From positions 310,001 to 374,000 of the forward strand of contig CAVUOZ010000011.1 in assembly GCA_963743325.1 (NCBI GenBank): 64,000 nt of DNA. The letters are read 5' to 3'. Below, piece after piece: positions 32,937 to 41,681 of this stretch (its first letter is position 1; every line of letters starts with the position of its first letter). Position numbers and translations under genes: made by a program. This DNA is from DATFVA01 sp963743325 (GTDB taxonomy: Bacteria; Bacteroidota; Ignavibacteria; Ignavibacteriales; Ignavibacteriaceae). Below the pieces are notes generated by a model that saw nothing but the letters and a program-made list of their open reading frames with translations, did not search any database and was not told the DNA's origin.

Positions 32937-35819
32937 TTAATAATTTAACCTGACACCAAGTCTTATCTGTCTTGGGGGACCAAAATGTGTTGCATCATAA
33001 GTTAAGTCCGAATACATTTGTTTGTACATATCAGCATATTGTTTGCCATACTGTGATTCAATTCCTGAAACAGTTTGTGAACCCTGTGGACTTGCAAGCC
33101 AGCCGTCATCATAAGCATCTCCGGAAACATTAAATACTCCTACAACATTCTGGGTATTCAATACATTTATAATCCATAAATAAATGTTGGCATCAAGCGG
33201 TCCCATCGCAAATGATTTATCAATTTTCATATCCAGCTGGAATGTCCATGGAGTGGTTGATGCATTCAAAGGTTCGGTAGGTACTCTGCTGTTTCCAAAG
33301 CTATCGTCAGTATACCGGGTAAAATTAAATCCGCTTGTAAATCTGAACAGAGCATTTATACCAAAATTTGAAAGAATCTGACTTCCAAAAATTGAAGGTC
33401 CGTCATTATCAGCAAACCTGTAATCCAGATTTAAAGCACCCGTATGTGCCTGGTTAAAATCAAGAGGAGCTATCTGCTGCGGGAAGTAAGGGATAGACGT
33501 AGGAGACTGCCATATTTGCCTGAAACTTGAGGAAGGATTTGAACCCGTTCCCTGCGCATCGGAAAATGTATAATCAAGTGATGCAGCGATTCTTTCAACT
33601 CTTCTTAAATCGAATTTGACTTCAATTCCCTTAACAGTGGAAAAATCACCATTTACAAAAGCATAATATTGTCTGTGGTTCGCGCCCGGATCTGCATAAA
33701 TGCTTCTTTCCTGAATTTGATCCTTAATGTCTTTATAGAATCCTGTTATATCAAATGCGAATATATCTCCAAGCTGCTGTTTGAAACCCAATTCATACTG
33801 TGTGGTTCTTTCAGGTGATAAACCAAATCCGACGGGCTGCTGAATTGCAAATCCACCCTGGATGTTATCAGCAACAACATTATAACCCAGATAAATGTCT
33901 CTTAATTGAGACTGCTGAATAAATTTTCCGTACTGTGCATGAAAAACAGTTTTATCAGTAACTGGAAATGAAAATCCTAACCTCGGACTAACCTGCGTGA
34001 AAGGCTCCACGTCAACAAGATCATTAGGGTCAACTAAATTATTTACAAAATGTATGTCGTGCGGATTTTTAAAAGTTTTACTATCCGTATTGATATAGTC
34101 TAATCTCAAACCAAAGTTTACAACAAGGTCGCTGAATTCCATTTTATCCTGAATATAATATGCTGCAAAAATCGGATGTTTTGGTCCATCTATGCCGCTG
34201 TCAAGATAATTTCCATAGGCATCGTAACCATAATTATCGAGCCTGTCATAGAAATCATAATCTGATCCCTGCGGCAGAGAACGTCTGAATGAAGCTATAG
34301 TGAGCGGGGATGGCAATGCATATCTTCTGATTGTGTAGTAGTTAAAATCAGCTCCGGTTTTAAGTTCATGGTGCTGGCCGATCTGATACAGAAGGCCTAC
34401 CTTTCCTCCATAACTATCCGTTTTCTGCTTTCTGTAAAAATTGTAAGGTATTACGCCGTTAGTAAAAGTAAAACCATAAGCTCTCAAAGCCACAGGTAAT
34501 TGACCATCACCCCGAAGAGTGCTGCCTACCTGTGAGTTCATTATAGAGTCACCATACGCAGTAATATTATGCTTAAATATGGGATCCATATCAACATAAA
34601 AATCACCGAAGTAATTAAATATTAAATCATAAAACGCACGTTCATTAAGAACCTGGGTAACTTTTATGCTTGAGGTAATTGTCTGAGCCTGGTGCTCTCC
34701 GGCCCTGGGGGCAGTGTAATAGCTCGAAATGGGGGTACCATCTCTACTGTCATTTCTCTGGAAACTTCCGTTTAATTTTATAGTAAAAGGATTAAAATCA
34801 AATGATAAATTTCCCTGAACCTGAACCTGACGGGCGCCCTGGTTTAATATATATCCTGCCGGATATATAAAATTAATTGTATCGGCACCTTCTCCTAATG
34901 CAGGATCATAGAAATTATCAAATTTGGCTCCCTGGTAAAATCCGATCGGGGTTTTGTTCCATGTATAATCTCCTGCGACAAAGAATCTGATATTATTCAA
35001 AGTCGGGAAGATAGGTCCGCTGCCGGTTAAGACATACTCACTATAACCATAGGAATATGTGCTAATAAACTGCTCACCAACGGTGGTAAATTCATCGGTA
35101 ATTCCTTCAAAACCAATCTGGTAATCTTCACCACCGATTTTTGTGCTAGTTGATATAATACCCGAATTAGCTCCTCCAAACTCGGCAGGGTAACCACCTG
35201 CCTGGAACTGAACTTCCTGAATGGCATTATTTATAGGTGTTGTTGTTGTACCTCCGAAAACAGGATTGTTTACCAGAACTCCATCAACGTAGTAGGCAAC
35301 TGCGTCCTGACGCCCGCCTCTTACATAAATAGTACCGCCCTGATTTACAACTCCGGTTTGTGTGCTTACCACTGCATTCACACCACGGACCGGCAGGTTC
35401 TCGATATCTGCAGCATTGACAATATTAACGGAGTTTGTAAGGTTTTTATTTATGAGAGGTTTGGGTGCTACAATTTCAACTGTACCAAGTTCATAAGTTT
35501 CACTCGGCATTTGAAAATTGACCTCTGTAGTAACGTTTACAGAAACACCAATATTAGATTTTGTAACTTCTTTATACCCGATGTAGCGCGCTATCAACGT
35601 ATAGGTATTTGGAGGAACGTTTAATATTATAAACTGCCCATCGACGTTTGTAGCTGCACCGAAATTGGTTCCATTAACGAGAATATTGGCTCCAATTAAA
35701 GGTTCTCCGGTTTCAAGATCGGTAACTTTACCGACTATTTTACCGGACTGGGCAAATGAAGGTATTGCCGTTATTATTATAAAAATTAATAACTTTAATA
35801 AAGTAAAATTTGATTTCAT
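32937..35819 (-). CDS. TonB-dependent receptor with carboxypeptidase regulatory-like domain
   Basis: A 960-aa outer-membrane protein. The signal peptide (FIIITAIPSFAQ) is followed by a CarboxypepD_reg-like domain at 25-110 (GKVTDLETGEPLIGANILVN, ... YIGYKEV). The plug domain follows at about 125-240 (VQTGVVNQ-like TQTGVVNQGGTIYVRGGRQD, YYVDGVLVNNPVFGG). A 22-strand barrel ends IRLGVRLNY. The domain order is that of SusC-like receptors, but there is no SusD partner in the neighbourhood. The substrate is unknown. It is followed by the 1073-aa protein gene after 44 bases and preceded by the DUF4397 lipoprotein gene. Confidence 0.9.
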   Translation of the reverse strand: MKSNFTLLKLLIFIIITAIPSFAQSGKIVGKVTDLETGEPLIGANILVNGTNFGAATNVDGQFIILNVPPNTYTLIARYIGYKEVTKSNIGVSVNVTTEVNFQMPSETYELGTVEIVAPKPLINKNLTNSVNIVNAADIENLPVRGVNAVVSTQTGVVNQGGTIYVRGGRQDAVAYYVDGVLVNNPVFGGTTTTPINNAIQEVQFQAGGYPAEFGGANSGIISTSTKIGGEDYQIGFEGITDEFTTVGEQFISTYSYGYSEYVLTGSGPIFPTLNNIRFFVAGDYTWNKTPIGFYQGAKFDNFYDPALGEGADTINFIYPAGYILNQGARQVQVQGNLSFDFNPFTIKLNGSFQRNDSRDGTPISSYYTAPRAGEHQAQTITSSIKVTQVLNERAFYDLIFNYFGDFYVDMDPIFKHNITAYGDSIMNSQVGSTLRGDGQLPVALRAYGFTFTNGVIPYNFYRKQKTDSYGGKVGLLYQIGQHHELKTGADFNYYTIRRYALPSPLTIASFRRSLPQGSDYDFYDRLDNYGYDAYGNYLDSGIDGPKHPIFAAYYIQDKMEFSDLVVNFGLRLDYINTDSKTFKNPHDIHFVNNLVDPNDLVDVEPFTQVSPRLGFSFPVTDKTVFHAQYGKFIQQSQLRDIYLGYNVVADNIQGGFAIQQPVGFGLSPERTTQYELGFKQQLGDIFAFDITGFYKDIKDQIQERSIYADPGANHRQYYAFVNGDFSTVKGIEVKFDLRRVERIAASLDYTFSDAQGTGSNPSSSFRQIWQSPTSIPYFPQQIAPLDFNQAHTGALNLDYRFADNDGPSIFGSQILSNFGINALFRFTSGFNFTRYTDDSFGNSRVPTEPLNASTTPWTFQLDMKIDKSFAMGPLDANIYLWIINVLNTQNVVGVFNVSGDAYDDGWLASPQGSQTVSGIESQYGKQYADMYKQMYSDLTYDATHFGPPRQIRLGVRLNY

Positions 35820-35844
35820 AACTCTTCATCTCCTTTTAAATTTC

Positions 35845-36618
35845 TCAATCCCTGGACCGAATCGGCGGCGGAACAACTTCCTTCAGGGAGAACTGCAAAT
35901 TGTTTGGATTCCCATATAAATATAAATAGTATCTCAGGTTTGCAGCTAAATTATACGGGCCTGCGACAACGGTATCAGTTGTGGACTGAATTGCAAAGTG
36001 GAAGGTATATTCTCCCGGGGCTGCATTGCCAACAGAATAAGAACCTCCGAACTTTAATGGGAGTGCATTGCTACCTGAAGACGCATATGTTATAAACGTA
36101 TCGGGCGATACTACTTTGGCAGAAATATTATAACTTTTTGATTTGATAGTATCTACATCATTAGACGCATGAACAAAATAAATGTTTAAACTATCGGGTG
36201 CAGGTGCACTGCTGACATAAATCTCGCCTTCATTTATTTCAAAATCGGCAAAAGTACTCAGAAGCGGATCAGAAATATAATCACCTGCAAAAATTACATC
36301 TGTTCTTTCCCAGGTATTAATATCTATGGTTTTTTCATAGAGCTTAGCGCCGGCACCATCAGTTACAGTAAACAGCAGTTTACCCGCATTTGCATCAAAA
36401 TAGTCTGTGGTTTCACCTCTTCCTAAAGAAGACGCAACCTGCTTTCCGTCAATACTAACATTCATAGCATCAACGTTATTAGACATATTTGCAATTTTAA
36501 TTACAGAATAGACTGGACCGACTGGTGCGATTGTCGGCTCTTCTACGCAGCTATAAAGGATAAACCCCAGAACTAAAGGAAGTAAAAACAAAAACTTCCG
36601 TTTGTTTTTTAACCGCAT
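35845..36618 (-). CDS. DUF4397 domain-containing lipoprotein
   Basis: A 257-aa protein with a lipobox ending LYSC (Cys24). Two similar beta-sandwich units follow, each with the pattern '(V/I)xx(A/V)(N/H)(M/A)SN(N/D)VDxxxVxI': KIANMSNNVDAMNVSIDGK near 42 and YFVHASNDVDTIKS near 150. This matches the DUF4397 family of surface proteins. Function is unknown. It begins the group with the TonB-dependent receptor, 25 bases away. A signal peptide plus the lipid anchor places it in the envelope. Confidence 0.82.
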   Translation of the reverse strand: MRLKNKRKFLFLLPLVLGFILYSCVEEPTIAPVGPVYSVIKIANMSNNVDAMNVSIDGKQVASSLGRGETTDYFDANAGKLLFTVTDGAGAKLYEKTIDINTWERTDVIFAGDYISDPLLSTFADFEINEGEIYVSSAPAPDSLNIYFVHASNDVDTIKSKSYNISAKVVSPDTFITYASSGSNALPLKFGGSYSVGNAAPGEYTFHFAIQSTTDTVVAGPYNLAANLRYYLYLYGNPNNLQFSLKEVVPPPIRSRD

Positions 36619-36682
36619 CTTTCACCTCACACAAAGTATTTATTTTTCGAAGTTATTTGAATAAGATAATTTTGTCTTTTTC

Positions 36683-36718
36683 AAAAAAATGGTAGCTGCC
36701 GATTGCCCGACAGCTACC
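36683..36718 (-). terminator. Rho-independent terminator after the T9SS cargo gene
   Basis: Perfect 8-bp arms GGTAGCTG (36691-36698) and CAGCTACC (36711-36718). Read on the minus strand, the stem is followed by seven T (36683-36689). It lies 32 bases after the stop of the broken T9SS gene and separates it from the DUF4397 gene. Confidence 0.85.
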
Positions 36719-36750
36719 TATTAATTACTCATCCGAAACATATAAAATAA

Positions 36751-38587
36751 TTATTTCAGCAGCAACATTTTCTTTGATTGGACAAAATTGCCTGCCTGTA
36801 TTTTATAGATATAAAGACCGGAGGCTAATTTTGATGCATCAAAGTTGACTTCATAATTACCAGCATCCTTTGTTGTGTTAACAAGAGTAGCAACTTCACG
36901 CCCAAGCATATCATATACTTTAAGAGTTACGTTGTTTCTTTCAGCAACAGAGTAACTGATCTTTGTATTCGGGTTGAATGGGTTCGGATAATTCTGTGCT
37001 AAATTAAATTGATATAATTTATTACCCTCATCCTTAACTCCTACAACCAGCTGAGGAATGTTAATTGTAACATTTACTCCAACAAATTCAGCGGAGACTG
37101 CCTTTGGATAAGTTGGATCAGTAGTATTAACAGTGCTGCCAGGAATAGTATCAGCCTGAATAGTCATATGAACATTACAAACTGAATCATTGGTAACAGT
37201 ATTTAACTGAGACACACTTACATATCTCCAGTCTCTCATAGGTGTTTCATCCGGAGTAAATTTAACCGGAGCTGTCCAGGTTGCACCGCTATCTGCAGAA
37301 TAAGTAAACCAGCCTGCATAATAGTTATTTGCTGTGCCGTTAGGATCTCCCATATACTGATCTGTATTTGATACGAATCCTACGAACAGGGCATCATTAT
37401 TTAATGCACCGACTGATCTACCAATAGTAGGTCTGCAAATAGGTGTCATTACATCATTGTTTGAAGCATAATTATCATGATAAGGTACCATAGATGAATC
37501 TGCAATAATCATGGGCACTCCGCCGTTCACATTAGGAGACCAGAAATATATACTTGACGGGAAGGAGGGGAAATAACTGCCTGAATGGTATCAGTCTTTA
37601 TCAATTTCAAATACTGCACAGGGAACTCCGTTCAAAAGAACTAAATCGCAGCCACGAAGAGTACCCATACTATCTACAGCATCATAAGTCCAGACTTCAA
37701 CCGGAGTTGACCATGTTACAGTACCATCTGTGGATTCGCGATAATATAAATTACCTGTGTTATTGTCATCAAGGTACAGATGACCGATTTTAGTACTTTG
37801 ATCATCATAAGCTAAAGAGTATGTTTCTGCCTGAGCGCCAGGATATAAAGGTGTACCCTGAGAAATCGCAGGTTTTGTTACCTGTATTAACATATGCTCC
37901 AAGATCAACGGAGTTGATGTAAGTACTGATTGAAGCTGCAAAAACATAATCAGAAGCTCCTAAACCAAGAATTCTTGGCCATGATTGGAGGTCCTAAAGT
38001 ATTAGGTCCAACACCGGGATCGCACATATCAAATGTTCCTGATCCGGCACTCTGGTCAATAAAAATTTCTGATCTGAGATGTTCCGCCGCCGGCAGTACT
38101 ATGTAAAGCGATCATTTCCGTGCCATCACTAAAACCATTTATTGATGGATAACCACTTTTTTCACCGGTTGAAGGTACGTTTGCAGTATTAAACCAGGTC
38201 AAACCACCATCGATACTGCTAAAGTAAATAATAGTCCTGTCACTCCAGCCAGTGACCTGCTGTGAACTCATAAAAACAGCATGGAGATTATCCGGGTTGG
38301 TTGGATCCTGCCATATCTGATCAGTTGTTCCATTTGACTGAAGGTCATAACCTGATAAAAGTCCTGTTCCTACAAAATCAAATGTTAATCCATCTGTTAC
38401 TACATCCGGATAATAAGTTTTTTGTGCTTTAAATGTGGGGTTACCAGTTGTTTGAGAAACCTCATCACCGGTAAATGTTAAAATCTTTGCGGTTCTGTTT
38501 ACTATGTTCGCCTTGTTCTGTGCCTGTAACTGAACCAAGACATAACAAAGAGAATACAGTTAAAAGTACAGTAGCATTTCGCAACAT
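36751..38587 (-). pseudogene. T9SS type A sorting-domain protein, broken by about six frameshifts
   Basis: The region reads as one gene of about 610 aa once several single-base shifts are corrected. It starts at ATG 38587 with an AGGAG site and a signal peptide (MLRNATVLLTVFSLLCLG). The middle has sialidase/BNR-like blocks (SSIDGGLTWFNTANVPSTGE, YRESTDGTVTWSTPVEVWTY, YSADSGATWTAPVKF). It ends in a type A sorting domain (NYPNPFNPNTKISYS, LKVYDMLGREVATLVN, LASGLYIYKI). Shifts sit near 38537, 38062, 37977, 37882, 37596 and 37565. The first five are each cured by removing one base; the last needs one added or two removed. It would be secreted and fixed to the surface by type IX secretion. True decay or poor sequence are both possible. 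Confidence 0.8.
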
Positions 38588-38784
38588 TGTGCTCTCCTAT
38601 TTGTTTATGAATAATTGATTATTGATTTTTTTTTAATTATCCCTATCTCAATCAATGTGCTAATTAAAAGACCAGCCAAAATACGATAACAGCACATTTT
38701 TGTCAAGTTTTCAAAACGTTTTTAACTCATAAGAAATTAAACCCTTTTGCGTTTAAATGTCAATATAGTTTATTCCCGCCTATG

Positions 38785-40369
38785 TTAGAAATTGACCGGT
38801 AATACATCCCATATACCTTCTGTCGATATAATCTTATTAATTGCTTTATTGTTAATTGCTTCATCAAGACTGATAACGGTGAGTGCTTCCTTCCCTGATT
38901 CAAGTCTGCTTAACGATAAACCGGCTATGTTGATATTTTCTTCGGCAAGTATTTTTCCAACTGAAGCCAAGCATACCAGGTTTATCAATATTTTTATAAA
39001 TCAGCATGCATCCTTCAGGTTTTAACTCCAGTCTATAATCATCTATAATTACAATCCTGATTTCATTTTTGCCGAAGACCGTTCCCGATATATTTCTCCT
39101 CCTTGCTTCATCATTTGATTCAACTGTTATAAGGTTTTTGTAATTCTGATTTTCATTTGATTTCATTTCATTCAATATAAGTCCTCTACCATCGGCGAGC
39201 ATCGCTGCATTTATAAGGTTGACGGGCTCATCAATTTTTTCAGACAGAAATCCTTTTAAAAAACTTTTAGATAAAATATCCGGATATGCATGAAGAAAAT
39301 TACCACTCAGGTTAATGTTGAGATTTTTAATATATCCTTTAGTCAATTGGGCGAGCATCACTCCCAGATTTTCAGACAAGGTGATAAATGGGTTTAAGTC
39401 CTCATTTTGAAGTGCTTCTATATAAGCAGCATTAATGGTGCCTCTGATAGATTTGGTATTAAACAGATCAACAATCTGCTCGGCTATCTGCACTGCAACT
39501 TTTTCCTGAGCTTCTTCGGTCGAGGCCCCAAGATGGGGAGTAGTAAGAACTTTTGGATGGTTAATCAGTTCAGCGGATAAATCCGGAGGCTCGGATATAT
39601 AAACATCAAATGCGGCAGCGGATACTTTACCTTTATTTAATGCATCGAGCAGAGCGGATTCGTTTACAATCCCTCCACGCGCGCAATTAATAATTTTAAC
39701 TCCGTCTTTGCATTTATTTAACGTTGTTTCTGAAATCAGATTTTCAGTCTCATCATTTAATGGAACATGTACGGTTATAATATCAGAACCAGCATAAATA
39801 GCAGTCAGTTCCACCAGACTAATTCCCAGTTTATTTGCAGATTCCTTTGAAAGCATCGGGTCATAACCAATTACACTCATTCCGAACCCCTTTGCTCTTT
39901 TTGCTACTTCCATTCCGACTTTACCCAGTCCGATTACTCCAAGCGTTTTTCCTTCAAGTTCGGTTCCCTTAAATTTCTTACGCTCCCATTTTCCTTCTCT
40001 CATAGATTGGTTAGACTGTGCAATATTTCTGCACATTCCGAGCATTAAAGCCATTGTATGTTCCGCAGTTGAAACAGTATTGCCGCCGGGAGTGTTCATT
40101 ACTATTATGCCCTTGCGGGTTGCACTTTCAACATCGATATTATCAACACCAGTTCCGGCCCTTCCGATAACGATCATTTTATCCATTTCAGAAACAAGTT
40201 CCGGGGTAACCTGCGTTTCACTGCGGACAATTAATGCATGGTAATCTTTTATAACGGATTTGATTTTTTCGGAAGGCATACCGGCTTCGAAAGTTACATC
40301 AAAGCCGGCAGATTCAAGAATTGTTTTACATTTCTTATCGACCGCATCGGTAATTAATATTTTATGCAT
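38785..40369 (-). CDS. serA: D-3-phosphoglycerate dehydrogenase, frameshifted in the ACT domain
   Basis: A full-length (type I) phosphoglycerate dehydrogenase of 527 aa, if one base is removed at about 38964-38965. It converts 3-phosphoglycerate to 3-phosphohydroxypyruvate in serine synthesis. Visible are GRAGTGVDNIDVESATRKGI, MNTPGGNTVSTAEHTMALML, the NAD motif GVIGLGKVGMEVA, INCARGGIVNE (Arg), FDVYISEPP (Glu) and HLGASTEEAQ (His). The ASB domain spans roughly 318-450. The ACT domain starts IYKNIDKPGMLG and continues in the other frame as VGKILAEENINIAGLSLSRL to LPVNF. As sequenced, the protein would stop with a wrong tail. The reading restored by one base gives exactly the family length. 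Confidence 0.88.
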
Positions 40370-40400
40370 AAACTCCGATGGGATGTGTATAAATTTTGAT

Positions 40401-40724
40401 TCAGGCTATAGCTGAGTTTAGTCTCTGAACTATTTGACCTTTCGGTACTGCTCCGATAATGGTATCCTTCAGTTTACCATCTTTAAAGATTAAAATGGTT
40501 GGAATACTCCGGACACCGAACTTAATCGCTGTTTGCTGATTATTATCAACATCCAGCTTGCCTATTTTGGCTTTTCCTTCATATTCATCAACCAGTTCTT
40601 CAACAATTGGAGCTATCATTTTGCATGGGCCGCACCATGTTGCCCAGAAATCAATAAGCACAGGCTTATCTGATTTTGTCACTTCATCATCGAAGTTTTC
40701 ATCGGTTATTGTTATTGTTTTCAT
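40401..40724 (-). CDS. trxA: Thioredoxin
   Basis: A 107-aa disulfide reductase. The active site is FWATWCGPCKMIAP, followed by KLDVDNNQQTAIKFGVRSIP with the cis-Pro, and LIFKDGKLKDTIIGAVPKGQ. Length and order are those of a standard cytoplasmic thioredoxin with no signal peptide. It lies between serA and an enoyl-ACP-reductase-like gene, with small gaps and the same direction. Confidence 0.96.
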   Translation of the reverse strand: MKTITITDENFDDEVTKSDKPVLIDFWATWCGPCKMIAPIVEELVDEYEGKAKIGKLDVDNNQQTAIKFGVRSIPTILIFKDGKLKDTIIGAVPKGQIVQRLNSAIA

Positions 40725-40749
40725 TTAATTATCCTCATTAAAAACTGAA

Positions 40750-41577
40750 TTAGACAATTGCTCCCTTCTGACCAACATAATTAACACTATCTTCTCCCCC
40801 GTCTGCATTTATTATTCCGCCGGAAATCCATTCACCTCCGTCTCTGCAAAGCACTGAAATTACTTTGGCTATATCTTCAGGTGTCGTTAAACGGTTGCGC
40901 GGATTTTTTTTCTTCGCAACTTCAATCATAGGCACGTTACCCGGAATTTTTCTTAAAGCGGGGGTATCTGTCACACCGGCCATAATTGAATTCACAGCAA
41001 TTTCCATTTCACCTAATTCTGTGGAAAGCTGTCTTACGTGAGACTCAAGCGAAGCTTTGGCTGCTGAAACCGCACCATAGTATGGTATTACGGCTTTACT
41101 TCCGGAACTGGTCATTGCAAAGATTCTGCCTTTCCGCAGAAACAGATTTTCTTTCAATAACTCCTGAACCCAGTAAACAAGCGAATGAGCCATAACATCA
41201 AGAGTCATCTCCATCTGGGCCTTGGTTATTGGCTGTTCTTCATTATGCTGAATAAACGGTTTGAGAGTGCCAAAAGCCAGAGAATGGAGTAACACTTTAA
41301 TAATTGGTTTTCCGCCGGCAATACTTTTTATTTCATCAATAACTTCTTTTCTCTTTTCGGCATCTGCTGCATTGACATTGAAAAAAACTGCTTCAGAACC
41401 ATTCGATTTTATATCATTAACTATCCGGTCTACATTATGCATTGTAACCTGGCGGTCAAGATGTACCCCGAAAATATTATACCCGTCTTCAGCAAGTTTT
41501 ACTGAAACAGCCCCTCCAAATCCGGATGAGGCTCCCAGTATTATTGCCCAGAGTTTTTCATTTCCCTTCTGTGCCAT
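40750..41577 (-). CDS. Enoyl-ACP reductase-like SDR oxidoreductase (FabI/FabL type)
   Basis: A 275-aa short-chain dehydrogenase. The NAD(P) motif is ILGASSGFGGAVSVKLAEDG, followed by LLHSLAFG. The catalytic Tyr and Lys are in PYYGAVSAAKASLESHVRQL with six residues between them, the Y-x6-K spacing of enoyl-ACP reductases rather than the Y-x3-K of common SDRs. It ends with ISGGIINADGGEDSVNYVG. This suggests a role in the last reduction of fatty acid elongation. FabI, FabL or a related reductase cannot be separated by eye. Confidence 0.75.
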   Translation of the reverse strand: MAQKGNEKLWAIILGASSGFGGAVSVKLAEDGYNIFGVHLDRQVTMHNVDRIVNDIKSNGSEAVFFNVNAADAEKRKEVIDEIKSIAGGKPIIKVLLHSLAFGTLKPFIQHNEEQPITKAQMEMTLDVMAHSLVYWVQELLKENLFLRKGRIFAMTSSGSKAVIPYYGAVSAAKASLESHVRQLSTELGEMEIAVNSIMAGVTDTPALRKIPGNVPMIEVAKKKNPRNRLTTPEDIAKVISVLCRDGGEWISGGIINADGGEDSVNYVGQKGAIV

Positions 41578-41681
41578 AGTCTTTTTAATGCCTTTTCAAG
41601 TTAAATAAAATCAAGGTGTAAATTATACGAAAATGACGCAAGTTATACAATTAGCTAAACTATTGTTAATAATGGCTCAGA

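Noticed and set aside
27142..36618. SusC/SusD polysaccharide utilisation locus
   Set aside because: There is a SusC-like receptor but no SusD and no glycoside hydrolase next to it.
36751..38587. Three separate small genes in place of one broken gene
   Set aside because: The pieces share one signal peptide, one BNR-like body and one sorting domain, in the right order. Only single-base changes separate them.
38785..40369. Programmed ribosomal frameshift in serA
   Set aside because: There is no slippery heptamer and no downstream pseudoknot visible at 38965. Other nearby genes have the same kind of damage, so an error is simpler.
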